The notes: generated by a model not told the origin, from the sequence alone. DNA of 64,000 nt from an uncultured Pelagibacteraceae bacterium (GCA_902560805.1 CACENW010000002.1:132128-196127), one strand, 5' to 3'. Counted from the stretch's first letter, positions 8,079-17,010 are shown. A program made the numbers and translations.

Positions 8079-9776
8079 TTAATAAAGTTTTTCTATTTCA
8101 CTTTTATACTTTTCAATAATTTTATATCTTTTTAACTTTAAAGTTGGTGTCATTAATCCATTTTCAATTGTAAATTGATCTTTAATTACAAAAAACTTTT
8201 TAATTTTCTCTATCTTGGATAAGTTTTTATTAATTGTTTCTATTTCTTTTAAAATGTTTTCATCTGAAACATTACTTTCATTATTATTTAAAACTAAAAT
8301 AGCTATTAAATAAGGTTTGTTATCTCCATAAACTAATGCTTGCTCTACAAATTCAATCTTAAGTAAATCATTTTCAATTTTCACAGGAGAAATATTGTCA
8401 CCACCTGGTGTAATTAAAATATCTTTTTTTCTATCGGTGATTTTTAAGTAACCATTTTCAAAATGTCCTATATCTCCAGTATATAACCAGCCATCCTTTA
8501 AAACTTTTTCGGTCTCTTCCTTTTTATTCCAATAGCCCAACATAACATTTTCACCTTTAACCAGAATTTCACCATCGTCAGCAATTTTCACTTCATTGCC
8601 GCTAAAAGCAGGACCTACTGTATCTATCCTTATATCTTTTATTGGGTTACAACTTACAACTGGAGAAGTTTCTGTTAAACCATACCCTTGCAAAGTCGGT
8701 AGACCTATCGAATTTAAAAAAACACCCACTTCTTTATCTAGCGCACCTCCTCCAGAAATAAATGCTTTTAAAGAACCTCCAAATTGAGCTTTTATTTTTT
8801 TTCTAACTATTTTTTCACAAATTGTATTTTGCACTTTTTCAAAAAAAGTAAGTTTTTGATTTGTTAGTACTTTTTCTCCAAGATAAAGCATTTTGTTTAT
8901 TAGAGATTTTTTAAAACCAGTAGCTTTATTAAAAGTTGAATTAATTTTTTGATACAGATTCTGATAAAATCTTGGAACAGCTGTCATAATATCAGGACTA
9001 CATTCTCCCATATTTTTAATTAACTTATCTATACTTTCTGCATAGTAAACTTCGGCACCTATTGCTATTTGGACAAACTGAACGGTGTGTTCATAAGAAT
9101 GAGATAATGGTAACCAAGTTAGGAATTTAGGTTTGTAAGATATTATCTCTTTTAAAAGTGAAATAGAACCTTCGCAATTATTTAAAATCCCCCCATGGCT
9201 GAGCATTACTCCCTTGGGGTTACCTTGGGTTCCTGATGTATAAATAATACAAGCTACGTCTTTTCTTGAAATTTCTAACTTTAAAAAATCGATCTCTTCA
9301 CAATCGTTTTTCGAAAAAATATCTTTAATACATCTAGTATCTGATTGACTGTCAATTTGATCAAAAGAGATAACTTTTTTTATAAATGGCTTTGTAGAAA
9401 TTAAATTTTTAATTTTATTGTATTGAACTTGATCTGAAACAATTACCACTGATGGGTTACAATCGTTAATTAAATATTCATAATCTCTTTCAGTGTAAGT
9501 GGTATAGGCTGGCACAGTAATTCCGCCTGCTAACATTATCGCTAAATCAGATATCATCCATTCAGGTCTATTTTCCGAAATTAATAAGCATCTATCTTTT
9601 TTTTGAATTAAAGATTTAAGCTCATCACTTAATTTTAAAATATTTAAATAAGTATCTCTCCAAGAGAACTTATCATTTGAATTTTTTAAGGATTTTAAAA
9701 AAATCTGATCTGCTTTTTCTTTTGTATACTGATTATAAAATAGTTCTAAAAGATTATTATGGTTTTTTATATTCAT
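8079..9776 (-). CDS. Long-chain acyl-CoA synthetase (AMP-binding ligase)
   Basis: 565 residues from ATG at 9776. ANL-superfamily motifs: IIYTSGTQGNPKGVMLSH (ATP phosphate loop), LQGYGLTETSPVVSCN, GWLYTGDIGHFENGYLKITDRKKDIL (adenylate-binding Asp and hinge). The PSTAPKGV-like region and LTWLPLSHSYEHTVQ match the FadD15/FAA1-type long-chain fatty-acid ligases. It would form acyl-CoA at the membrane from free fatty acids. A longer reading frame to 9812 exists, but its first 12 codons lie within the tRNA-Leu gene, so the later ATG is chosen. The start is only 6 bases from the tRNA CCA end with no ribosome-binding site. Confidence 0.9.
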   Translation of the reverse strand: MNIKNHNNLLELFYNQYTKEKADQIFLKSLKNSNDKFSWRDTYLNILKLSDELKSLIQKKDRCLLISENRPEWMISDLAIMLAGGITVPAYTTYTERDYEYLINDCNPSVVIVSDQVQYNKIKNLISTKPFIKKVISFDQIDSQSDTRCIKDIFSKNDCEEIDFLKLEISRKDVACIIYTSGTQGNPKGVMLSHGGILNNCEGSISLLKEIISYKPKFLTWLPLSHSYEHTVQFVQIAIGAEVYYAESIDKLIKNMGECSPDIMTAVPRFYQNLYQKINSTFNKATGFKKSLINKMLYLGEKVLTNQKLTFFEKVQNTICEKIVRKKIKAQFGGSLKAFISGGGALDKEVGVFLNSIGLPTLQGYGLTETSPVVSCNPIKDIRIDTVGPAFSGNEVKIADDGEILVKGENVMLGYWNKKEETEKVLKDGWLYTGDIGHFENGYLKITDRKKDILITPGGDNISPVKIENDLLKIEFVEQALVYGDNKPYLIAILVLNNNESNVSDENILKEIETINKNLSKIEKIKKFFVIKDQFTIENGLMTPTLKLKRYKIIEKYKSEIEKLY

Positions 9777-9782
9777 AAACTT

Positions 9783-9867
9783 TGGTGGGCGAAGAGAGAA
9801 TCGAACTCTCACTTCTTGCGAAACACGATTTTGAGTCGTGCGCGTCTACCAGTTCCGCCATTCGCCC
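9783..9867 (-). tRNA. tRNA-Leu (anticodon CAA)
   Basis: On the minus strand the gene begins GGGCGAATGGCGGAACTGG and ends TTCGCCC-A-CCA, with a perfect 7-base acceptor stem. The anticodon stem CACGA/TCGTG encloses the loop CTCAAAA, giving anticodon CAA for UUG. The T arm has GTTCGATTC, and a long variable arm typical of class II leucine tRNAs is present. The CCA end is encoded. Length with CCA is 85 bases. An acyl-CoA synthetase gene begins 6 bases downstream. Confidence 0.95.
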
Positions 9868-9924
9868 ATTAAATTAAATTATAATTAAATAGTATAAGAA
9901 CTAAAATTATATTAAAACCAAAAA

Positions 9925-10530
9925 ATGTTCCAAACTCTTTATAAAAAGTGTTTAAAATTAGCTGCTCACAAAAGTTCAAATTTATACCTAGGGATTGTTT
10001 CCTTCACTGAAAGTTCATTTTTTCCTATACCTCCAGATGTAATGATTATTCCGATGGTGATTGCTAAAAAAAAAGAATATTTTAAAATATTTTTAATCGC
10101 ATCTATATTTTCAGTTTTAGGTGGAATTTTTGGATATTTACTAGGTTATTTGTTTTATGATTTAGCTATTCATGTAATTGGATTTTATGGTTATGAAAAT
10201 AAAGTAGAAAATTTAAAGACAAGCTTGTCTAAAGGGTCAGGTTTTTTTGCATGGCTAAGTATTCTTTTTCTAGCAGGATTTACTCCACTTCCCTATAAAG
10301 CATTCACTATTGCTAGCGGTATAGTTGGATTCAGTTTTCCTGTATTCATTGTTGTAAGTTTAATCTCCAGAAGTCTTAGATTTTTTATTGTTGCTTATTT
10401 ATCTTATAAATTTGGTGACTTATTTACTGAATTCATGGAGAAACATGGTTCAAAATGGTTCACTATAATTGGAATTTTAATAGTTATAATATTAGGAATT
10501 ATATTTTTAATTTTTAAATTTAATGCTTAA
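9925..10530 (+). CDS. VTT-domain (DedA/YqaA family) inner-membrane protein
   Basis: 201 residues with four or more hydrophobic segments. The re-entrant-loop signature ESSFFPIPPDVMIIPMVIA (E-x-x-x-x-P-x-P-P/G-x) is followed later by FTPLPYKAFTIASGIVGFSFPVFIVVSLISRSLRFFIVAYL, the conserved F/G-x-x-P-x-x-R-type loop of VTT proteins. YqaA/DedA relatives are linked to lipid scrambling or flipping and to membrane homeostasis. It overlaps dsbB by 8 bases, so the plus-strand trio with dsbB and coq7 probably forms one operon of membrane and redox functions. Confidence 0.85.
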   Translation: MFQTLYKKCLKLAAHKSSNLYLGIVSFTESSFFPIPPDVMIIPMVIAKKKEYFKIFLIASIFSVLGGIFGYLLGYLFYDLAIHVIGFYGYENKVENLKTSLSKGSGFFAWLSILFLAGFTPLPYKAFTIASGIVGFSFPVFIVVSLISRSLRFFIVAYLSYKFGDLFTEFMEKHGSKWFTIIGILIVIILGIIFLIFKFNA

Positions 10531-11005
10531 TAACAAACAATTGTTGCTTAACCTAATTTTATTTGTCAGTTTCGTTGCTTTAATATCAGCGTTCTTTATT
10601 GAGTATGTTTTAGGTCATCAACCTTGCAATCTTTGTATTTTAGAGAGAATTCCATATTTACTTGCAATAGTAATTATACTCTTGAATTATAAATTTTCTC
10701 AGTTTGAAAAACTATTTTTGGTTTTATTGATAATAGTTTTTTTAACAGCTACCATCCTGTCAGTTTATCATTTTGGTATAGAACAAGGATTTATTGAAGA
10801 GTCTTTAGTTTGTGATCTTAAAAATGGCTCTGGAGTAACTTCCAAAGAAGAAATTTTAAAGCAATTGCAAGAACAAAAAGTGAGCTGCAAAGATGTAACA
10901 TTTAAAATTTTTGGATTATCTCTTACAACTTATAATATTGTAATTTCAATATTAATTACAATAAATACATTAAAAATTTATTTAAACTATGTCAAAAGTA
11001 AGTAA
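10523..11005 (+). CDS. dsbB: Disulfide bond formation protein B
   Basis: 160 residues with four predicted membrane helices. The first periplasmic loop carries the quinone-proximal pair in GHQPCNLCILERIPY. The second loop has the other cysteines (SLVCDLKNG and KVSCKDVTF). DsbB reoxidises the periplasmic oxidase DsbA and passes the electrons to ubiquinone. Its place beside coq7, a ubiquinone biosynthesis gene, fits. No dsbA is in the window. The start overlaps the VTT gene by 8 bases and the end overlaps coq7 by 17 bases. Confidence 0.9.
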   Translation: MLNNKQLLLNLILFVSFVALISAFFIEYVLGHQPCNLCILERIPYLLAIVIILLNYKFSQFEKLFLVLLIIVFLTATILSVYHFGIEQGFIEESLVCDLKNGSGVTSKEEILKQLQEQKVSCKDVTFKIFGLSLTTYNIVISILITINTLKIYLNYVKSK

Positions 11006-11522
11006 AAAAAAAATTGAAGAATTTATAAGGGTAGATCATGCTGGTGAGCGTGGGGCAGTTAAAATATATGAAGGTCAATTATTAGCTTTAAATACATTTG
11101 TAAAAGATGAAAATTTGAAAAAAATCATAGAAGATATGAAAATTCATGAAAAAGAACATAGTGAATTCTTTGAAAACGAAATTAAAAAAAGAAATATTAC
11201 TCCCACAAAACTTTTACCACTGTGGGATTTGCTTGGTGTTGGTTTAGGATTTGGTTCTACTCTGTTAGGAAAAAAAGCAGCTATGTTATGTACAGCATCT
11301 GTGGAAGAAGTAATTGATGATCACTACTTAAATCAAATTAGTCAGTTAGATGAAGATGAAAAATTTCTCAAAGATAAAATTACAAAATTTAGGGAAGATG
11401 AGCTTCATCATAAAGATATCGCTTATGAAAAAGGTGCAACTAAAAAAGGACCTTATAGTATTTTAGATAAAATAATTAAAACTGGTTCTAAAATTGCAAT
11501 TAATATTTCTGAAAAGATTTAG
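10989..11522 (+). CDS. coq7: Demethoxyubiquinone hydroxylase Coq7
   Basis: 177 residues. The di-iron ligand pattern is complete: Glu in DHAGERGAVKIYEGQ, Glu and His in HEKEHSEFF, Glu in ASVEEVIDDHY, and Glu/His in FREDELHHKD. Coq7 hydroxylates C6 of demethoxyubiquinone, an oxygen-dependent late step of ubiquinone synthesis at the inner membrane. It starts 17 bases inside the dsbB frame. Its TAG stop interlocks with the TAA of the convergent HNH gene (four-base overlap TTAG). Confidence 0.93.
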   Translation: MSKVSKKKIEEFIRVDHAGERGAVKIYEGQLLALNTFVKDENLKKIIEDMKIHEKEHSEFFENEIKKRNITPTKLLPLWDLLGVGLGFGSTLLGKKAAMLCTASVEEVIDDHYLNQISQLDEDEKFLKDKITKFREDELHHKDIAYEKGATKKGPYSILDKIIKTGSKIAINISEKI

Positions 11523-12088
11523 GTTTCTAATTCAACATCCCAATACAAGTAATCCATCCAACTTTTATGTAAAAAATTAGGAGGAAAGTTCTTACCATTT
11601 TTATGTAAATCTTCTGTTGAGGGTCTAAAAGGATATTGATTTAATTTCATTCCTGAATGTTTTAATAATTTTCCACCTTTTTTTACATTACAAGCTGAAC
11701 AAGCTGTAACAACATTGTCCCAATTTGTTTCTCCACCTTTGGATCTTGGAAGCAAATGATCAAAAGTAAGTTCCTCATTACTTCCACAATATTGACAAGA
11801 GAATTTATCTCTTAAAAAAACGTTAAATCTAGTAAAACTTGGCTTCGTTTGAGGAACAATATAGTCTTTTAAAGCTATAACACTTGGTAGCTTCATATTA
11901 AATGAAGGACTTCTAATAGTCCTATCGTAATGACTTACAATGATAACTCTATCAAGAAAAACTGATTTCACAGTGTCTTGCCATGACCATAATGATAGTG
12001 GGTAATAACTAAGAGGTCTATAATCTGCATTGAGAACTAATGCAGGGCATTTTTCTAATGACACATCTTGTTCAATAAAGTTGTTCAC
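11519..12088 (-). CDS. HNH endonuclease-family protein
   Basis: 189 residues. The HNH core is FSCQYCGSNEELTFDHLLPRSKGGETNWDNVVTAC-type sequence: two zinc CxxC pairs (CQYC; CSAC), DH, the Asn in TNWDN and a final Lys-rich helix. The N-terminal half has the conserved LVLNADYRPLSYYPLSLWSW block found in a widespread bacterial housekeeping HNH family, distinct from restriction or phage HNH enzymes. It is probably a chromosomal nuclease of unknown substrate. The gene is single and convergent with coq7. Confidence 0.85.
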   Translation of the reverse strand: MNNFIEQDVSLEKCPALVLNADYRPLSYYPLSLWSWQDTVKSVFLDRVIIVSHYDRTIRSPSFNMKLPSVIALKDYIVPQTKPSFTRFNVFLRDKFSCQYCGSNEELTFDHLLPRSKGGETNWDNVVTACSACNVKKGGKLLKHSGMKLNQYPFRPSTEDLHKNGKNFPPNFLHKSWMDYLYWDVELET

Positions 12089-12135
12089 ACTAAAACATTA
12101 ACTTAGTTTAGCATCATAATCAATATGATCAGATG

Positions 12136-12786
12136 TTAAATTTTTTTTAAAATATAATTTAATGCTGTACTTGATGCCTCGATAGGAACGTGATGGTCAC
12201 AATTTTTTATTAATAACGTTTCAACAGGAATATTGTTTCGAATTAAAAAATCCTTAGCTTCAAGTAAATGTGTTGATGGAACAATTTGATCAGCATCACC
12301 ATGTATTAGTAATGTATCTGTGCTATTTTTGATTCTATCTTTCAAATTAATTTGATCAATTATCTTTCCTGAAAATCCTACGACACATAAAAATTTTTCA
12401 TTTGAGGTAAGACCGACATTCAAAGACATCATGCAGCCCTGGCTAAATCCTGATAAACAAATTTGTTGAGTAGATAAGTTGTATTCAGTTTTAACTTCCT
12501 CAATAAATTTTTTAATAACATTTTCAGCTTTAATTGACTCTTGAAGTATATAAGATGGGTCTTCTTTGGTTAAATCAAACCATTGATATCCTGATGGATT
12601 AATTATGCACTTTTCATGTCCATTAGGACAAATAAAAATTGTGTTTGGCAGATGTCTTTTCCAATTTAAAGTTAACATACTTATGTCTTTTCCATCTCCG
12701 CCATATCCATGAAGTAAAATTATTGCATTCTTAATCTCTGTTCCTTCTTCTGGTTTGATGATGATTGAGTTAAGGCAAAATGTCAT
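12136..12786 (-). CDS. Phospholipase/carboxylesterase-type alpha/beta hydrolase
   Basis: 216 residues. The oxyanion-hole region is ILLHGYGGDGKD. The nucleophile elbow is CLSGFSQGCMMSL (GFSQG), the acid is Asp in LIHGDADQIVPSTH, and the catalytic His is in KNCDHHVPIEA. This is the bacterial carboxylesterase/acyl-protein-thioesterase family (EstB/YpfH-like), cytoplasmic, acting on short-chain esters. The physiological substrate is unknown. It is divergent from the HIG1-domain gene with a 49-base gap. Confidence 0.87.
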   Translation of the reverse strand: MTFCLNSIIIKPEEGTEIKNAIILLHGYGGDGKDISMLTLNWKRHLPNTIFICPNGHEKCIINPSGYQWFDLTKEDPSYILQESIKAENVIKKFIEEVKTEYNLSTQQICLSGFSQGCMMSLNVGLTSNEKFLCVVGFSGKIIDQINLKDRIKNSTDTLLIHGDADQIVPSTHLLEAKDFLIRNNIPVETLLIKNCDHHVPIEASSTALNYILKKI

Positions 12787-12835
12787 AGATGATTTATTAT
12801 GTTTTTTATTTTTAAAAACACACTACAATAATAAT

Positions 12836-13039
12836 ATGTTTTCTGGAATATTAGTTAAGATTTTATCTATCGCTCTTTTAATAGCTGTTGGAATAGTTCT
12901 AATTTTAGGTATTGGAACTTTATTTAAAGGTGGAGAAACAAGTAAAAAATATTCAAATAAACTAATGCAGCTTAGAGTTCTGCTGCAATTTGTAGCCATA
13001 CTTGTTTTAGTAGCTTTCGCATATTTTTTTAAAAACTAA
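12836..13039 (+). CDS. HIG1-domain twin-transmembrane protein
   Basis: 67 residues from the ATG at 12836. It has two hydrophobic helices (ILVKILSIALLIAVGIVLIL and LRVLLQFVAILVLVAFAYFF) joined by a basic loop GGETSKKYSNKLMQ, the layout of small alphaproteobacterial HIG1 proteins, which relate to mitochondrial cytochrome-oxidase assembly factors. A longer in-frame reading begins at 12755, but its extra residues are antisense to the hydrolase gene and unlike the family. The TAA interlocks with the TlpA-like gene's stop (CTAA). Confidence 0.82.
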   Translation: MFSGILVKILSIALLIAVGIVLILGIGTLFKGGETSKKYSNKLMQLRVLLQFVAILVLVAFAYFFKN

Positions 13040-13545
13040 TTATATTTCTCAATCCACTTTAAAAAATCTTCGTCATTAAAGTCTAAGTCGCCAAGAACTC
13101 TTGCAAATTCCTCACCTTGTTTATTTATAAATATTGATGTTGGGACTCCTCTTAGAGAAAAAGTTTTAGCTAAAGTTACTTCTGGATCAAAAAAAGGTTC
13201 TAAATTTTTTAAGTTTAATTTTAAAAAAAATTCTTCAACTTTAATAAGTTTTTCTTTCCCAATATTAATAGGAAAAACTTTTAAATTATTGAGTGATGAA
13301 TTTGCTTGCATATTGTCTAGTGAAGGCATCTCTTCTTTACACGGGGGACACCAAGTAGCCCAAAAATTTAAAACTAACAATTTTCCTTTGAAATCATTAA
13401 TTTTAATTTTTTCATTTTTCTTATTTAAAAAAAATACGTTTTCATACGTTTTTGGAACTTTATGAATAACAATATTTTTAATGTTCGGTAAATCACTAGC
13501 TTCTACAGATGTAATTAAAAAAATAAATAATGCTAAAATTCTCAT
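13036..13545 (-). CDS. TlpA/ResA-like periplasmic thioredoxin
   Basis: 169 residues with an N-terminal signal peptide (MRILALFIFLITSVEAS). The thioredoxin active site WATWCPPCKEEMP follows FKGKLLVLNFW, and the cis-proline region is LRGVPTSIFINKQG. The family acts as a periplasmic reductant in cytochrome c or oxidase assembly, or keeps periplasmic cysteines reduced. It is divergent from argH with a 24-base gap, a neighbourhood (tlpA-argH-lipoprotein-lysA) seen in other alphaproteobacteria. Confidence 0.9.
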   Translation of the reverse strand: MRILALFIFLITSVEASDLPNIKNIVIHKVPKTYENVFFLNKKNEKIKINDFKGKLLVLNFWATWCPPCKEEMPSLDNMQANSSLNNLKVFPINIGKEKLIKVEEFFLKLNLKNLEPFFDPEVTLAKTFSLRGVPTSIFINKQGEEFARVLGDLDFNDEDFLKWIEKYN

Positions 13546-13569
13546 ATTAATTAGGTATAACTAAATATC

Positions 13570-14961
13570 ATGGCAAAAAATAAAAACAACCAGGCAATAT
13601 GGAACACGCGAATACAAAAGGAAGCGTCAAACCTTTTTCAAAAAGTTGGTAATTCTATTGATATAGACAAGAGACTTTACAAAGAAGATATACAAGGATC
13701 CATTGCACACGTTGAAATGCTTTTTAGACAAAAGATAATTTCCTTTAAAATAAAAAATAAAATTATTTATGGTCTAAATAAAATTTATAAAGAAATAACT
13801 TACAAAAAATTTGAATTTAATAAAAAATATGAAGACATTCATATGAATATAGAGAAAAGATTATTTCAAATAATTGGTGATGAAGCTGGATACATTCATA
13901 CAGCTAGATCGAGAAATGATCAGGTAATAACTGATTTTAAAATTTGGATTAAGACTGCAACTAAAGATATAAATAACAATATTGATAAAGTAATCAAAAG
14001 CACAATTAAACTAGCTGAAAAAAATATAGAAACTATCATGCCAGGTTTTACTCATCTTAAAAATGCTCAAGCTATTTCGTTTGGCCATTATTTAATGGCT
14101 TATGTGGAAATGTTTACTAGAGATAAAAAAAGATTTTTAAACAATTTAGATAATTTAAATGAAAGTCCATTGGGTGTAGCAGCTTTATCAGGCACTTCGT
14201 TTAATATAGATAGAAATTTTACATCCAAAAAACTTGGATTTAGAAGACCAACTAATAATTCAATAGATACAGTTTCGGATAGAGACTTTGTGCTAGATTT
14301 TCTTTATGCTATTTCAGTATGTTCAATGCATATTTCTAGAATTGCAGAGGAATTAATTATATGGAATTCAGATGGATTTAACTTAATCAACTTGTCAGAT
14401 AAAGTTGTTACAGGCTCTTCGATTATGCCTCAAAAAAAGAACCCTGATCTCCTAGAGTATCTAAGAGGAAAAACTGGCATTTCTTATGGAAATTTTTTTT
14501 CTATGCTGACTATACTAAAGGGTTTGCCACTATCCTACTTTAAAGATTTACAGGATGATAAGGAATTGGTTTTTAATTCTAATGACACTCTAATAAATTG
14601 CTTAAAAATATTTGATGAAGTTTTAAAAAATTGCAGTGCGAATAAAAAGAAAATGCTTGAACTTGCAAATACAGGTCATATTACGGCAACAGATCTAGCA
14701 GATTATTTAGTTAGAAAACACTCGATGTCGTTCAGAAAGGCGTATCAAAAAACAGCCGCTGTTGTGAACATGGCAGAAAAAAGAAAGAAAAATTTAAGCG
14801 AGTTAACTTTACATGAACTAAAAAAAATTGAACCAAAACTCACAGAAGAAGTTTTAAATATTTTTGAATTAAAAAATTCTATTAATTCAAAAAAATCTTT
14901 TGGAGGAACATCTTTTGATAATGTCAGAAAAATGATAATGAAATATAAGAAAACAACATGA
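13570..14961 (+). CDS. argH: Argininosuccinate lyase
   Basis: 463 residues, full length. It has the fumarase/aspartase-superfamily signature GSSIMPQKKNPD with the catalytic serine loop, EDIHMNIEKRL, TARSRNDQV and LPGFTHL-like MPGFTHLKNAQ. It splits argininosuccinate to arginine and fumarate, the last step of arginine synthesis. Its stop overlaps the start of the following lipoprotein gene by four bases (ATGA), which itself overlaps lysA, so arginine and lysine synthesis genes are translationally coupled. Confidence 0.95.
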   Translation: MAKNKNNQAIWNTRIQKEASNLFQKVGNSIDIDKRLYKEDIQGSIAHVEMLFRQKIISFKIKNKIIYGLNKIYKEITYKKFEFNKKYEDIHMNIEKRLFQIIGDEAGYIHTARSRNDQVITDFKIWIKTATKDINNNIDKVIKSTIKLAEKNIETIMPGFTHLKNAQAISFGHYLMAYVEMFTRDKKRFLNNLDNLNESPLGVAALSGTSFNIDRNFTSKKLGFRRPTNNSIDTVSDRDFVLDFLYAISVCSMHISRIAEELIIWNSDGFNLINLSDKVVTGSSIMPQKKNPDLLEYLRGKTGISYGNFFSMLTILKGLPLSYFKDLQDDKELVFNSNDTLINCLKIFDEVLKNCSANKKKMLELANTGHITATDLADYLVRKHSMSFRKAYQKTAAVVNMAEKRKKNLSELTLHELKKIEPKLTEEVLNIFELKNSINSKKSFGGTSFDNVRKMIMKYKKTT

Positions 14962-15083
14962 TAAAAAAAATATCACTTTTAGTTTTAATTTCATTTATGC
15001 TGGTATCTTGTGGTAAGAAAAATTGTCCAACTTATACTGGTTCAGAAGAGAAGAAATGTGATCCTCTATTTAAAACAAAATGA
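14958..15083 (+). CDS. 41-residue lipoprotein between argH and lysA (lptM position)
   Basis: ATG within argH's ATGA overlap; the TGA overlaps the lysA ATG in the same way. The protein starts MIKKISLLVLISFMLVSCGK: a lipoprotein signal with the lipobox LVSC and a predicted 24-residue mature form that contains two more cysteines (KNCPTY, KKCDPLF). In many proteobacteria a small lipoprotein, LptM/LppL, occupies this site before lysA or dapF and aids LptD oxidative folding. The canonical CGxKGPL motif is only partly matched (CGKKNCP), so orthology rests on position and is uncertain. Confidence 0.75.
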   Translation: MIKKISLLVLISFMLVSCGKKNCPTYTGSEEKKCDPLFKTK

Positions 15084-16297
15084 AATATATTAATAAAAAG
15101 CTTTCAATTGAAAAACATTATTTTCAAAATATTGCTCAAAAGTACAACACTCCAACTTATTGTTACTCTTATTCAAAATTAAAAGAGAATATATTAAATT
15201 TCAAAAAGAATTTTAAATCAATTTCACCATTGATATGTTTTGCGGTTAAATCGAATACTAATGTGAATTTGATAAATGAAATAGCAAAATTTGGTTTAGG
15301 AGCTGATGTTGTGTCTGTTGGTGAAATGATGATGGCTCTAAAAGCAGGTGTAAATCCAAAAAAGATAGTCTTTTCAGGGGTTGGTAAAACTACAGATGAA
15401 ATAAGTTACGCAATAGAAAAAAAAATTTTATTAATAAATGCAGAATCTAAAAGTGAAATAAAAGAAATAAACAGAGTAGCTAAAATTAAAAATAAAATTG
15501 TAAAAATTGGTCTAAGATTAAACCCTAATACTGATGCAAAAACATTAAGCCAAATTTCAACTGGTAAAAAAGAAAACAAATTTGGTGTAAATGAAAAAAC
15601 TTTTTATGAAATTATTGATTATTGTAAAAATTCAAAAAATATAGATCTTAATTGCCTAAGTGTTCATATTGGAAGCCAAATTTTAGATCATAAACCATAT
15701 GAAAAGATGCTTAAGGTAGTCGATAATATTTTAAAGAAAACATCTCATGAATTTGAATACATCGATTTAGGTGGTGGTATGGGAATTTCATACACGGATA
15801 AAAATAAAAAACTTAATTATAAAAAATATAATTTAGCTATTAAGAAATTTTTAAAAAAAAACAAGAAAGTTAAAATAATATTTGAACCAGGTCGATCGAT
15901 TATAGGAAATGCTGGAACATTACTTACAAAAGTTATTTATATAAAAGATAGTGAAAGTAAAAAATTTATTATTTTAGATGCAGCAATGAATGATTTAATG
16001 AGACCAGCGCTATATGGTGCAACTCATAAAACCTTGCCAGTTATTAAATCCAGTAAAGTTTCTAAAAAAACTTATGAATTTGTCGGACCTATTTGTGAAA
16101 GTACAGATAAGTTTATAACTATTAAAAATTTTCAAGAACTTCAAGAAAAGGACTATATTGCAATTTGTGATGTAGGAGCTTACGGAATGTCACTGAGTTC
16201 AAATTATAACTTAAGAACAAAACCATTAGAATTACTAATTAAAAACAATAAAATAAAAATAATTAGAAAAAGACAAAAGCATAAAGATTTAATTTAG
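15080..16297 (+). CDS. lysA: Diaminopimelate decarboxylase
   Basis: 405 residues of the fold-type III (alanine-racemase-like) PLP decarboxylase family. The PLP lysine is in ICFAVKSNTN. HIGSQI, the glycine-rich phosphate site DLGGGMGISY, EPGRSIIGNAGTL and the active-site Cys in GPICESTD are all present. It converts meso-diaminopimelate to lysine, the last step of the pathway in which dapB (59565-60341) also works. Confidence 0.95.
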   Translation: MKYINKKLSIEKHYFQNIAQKYNTPTYCYSYSKLKENILNFKKNFKSISPLICFAVKSNTNVNLINEIAKFGLGADVVSVGEMMMALKAGVNPKKIVFSGVGKTTDEISYAIEKKILLINAESKSEIKEINRVAKIKNKIVKIGLRLNPNTDAKTLSQISTGKKENKFGVNEKTFYEIIDYCKNSKNIDLNCLSVHIGSQILDHKPYEKMLKVVDNILKKTSHEFEYIDLGGGMGISYTDKNKKLNYKKYNLAIKKFLKKNKKVKIIFEPGRSIIGNAGTLLTKVIYIKDSESKKFIILDAAMNDLMRPALYGATHKTLPVIKSSKVSKKTYEFVGPICESTDKFITIKNFQELQEKDYIAICDVGAYGMSLSSNYNLRTKPLELLIKNNKIKIIRKRQKHKDLI

Positions 16298-16308
16298 CTT
16301 TTGAGATA

Positions 16309-17010
16309 ATGATAAGAAACTTTTTATTTTCAATAATTTTTTTTACTGGAATTATTCTTATTTCTATAATTTTTTTACCTTCTTTCTTTCTACCAAGAAA
16401 GATTGTTTTACTTGGTGGTAAATTAATGGGTTATTGGACTGGTATTTGCTTAAGGTTTATCCTTTCAGTAAAAATCTTTATCAAAGGTGAAGAAAACATA
16501 ATTAAAGAAGATAAATTTTTTATTGCTGCTTCTCATCAATCAATGTTTGAAACCTTTTATTTACAAACTATTTTTAATTCACCAGTTTTTATTTTAAAGA
16601 AAGAGCTTCTACAAATTCCAATATTTGGTTGGTATTTAAAAAAAATAGGATCAATTTCAATAAATAGAAATAAAACAACTAAAGATAATTTAGGTTTTTT
16701 TAATGATATTTCAAAAACAATATCAAAATCAAATCGTCCATTAATTATTTTCCCTCAAGGTACAAGAGTATTACCTGACGATAGAACTTCATTTAAAAAA
16801 GGAGCCTCAAGAATATATGAAGAATTAAAGATCAATTGTTTACCAGTAGCTATAAATTCTGGTTACGTATGGCCAAAAAAAGGTAGTAAAAATAGTAATA
16901 GAACAATTACTATATCAATATTGAAACCTATTTCTGCTGGCCTAGAAAAAAATGAATTTTTAAAAACTCTAGAAAAAAATATCTATCAAGAACTAGATTT
17001 AATAAACTAA
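16309..17010 (+). CDS. plsC: 1-acyl-sn-glycerol-3-phosphate acyltransferase
   Basis: 233 residues with N-terminal hydrophobic segments (NFLFSIIFFTGIILISIIFL). Acyltransferase block I is ASHQSMFET (His with an acidic partner, Glu rather than the usual Asp), block II is GSISINRNKTT, and block III is IIFPQGTR. It adds the second acyl chain to lysophosphatidic acid at the inner membrane. It lies 11 bases after lysA and ends in a four-base stop interlock with dnaN (CTAA). Confidence 0.88.
   Translation: MIRNFLFSIIFFTGIILISIIFLPSFFLPRKIVLLGGKLMGYWTGICLRFILSVKIFIKGEENIIKEDKFFIAASHQSMFETFYLQTIFNSPVFILKKELLQIPIFGWYLKKIGSISINRNKTTKDNLGFFNDISKTISKSNRPLIIFPQGTRVLPDDRTSFKKGASRIYEELKINCLPVAINSGYVWPKKGSKNSNRTITISILKPISAGLEKNEFLKTLEKNIYQELDLIN

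Noticed and set aside
8596..8787. Open frame on the plus strand within the acyl-CoA synthetase gene
   Set aside because: It is entirely antisense to a conserved ANL domain and shows no motif; it is a shadow frame.
9777..9812. A longer acyl-CoA synthetase frame starting at 9812
   Set aside because: Its first 12 codons lie within the tRNA-Leu gene and give a low-complexity start (MRVRFSLRPPKF) unlike the family. The ATG at 9776 gives a normal start.
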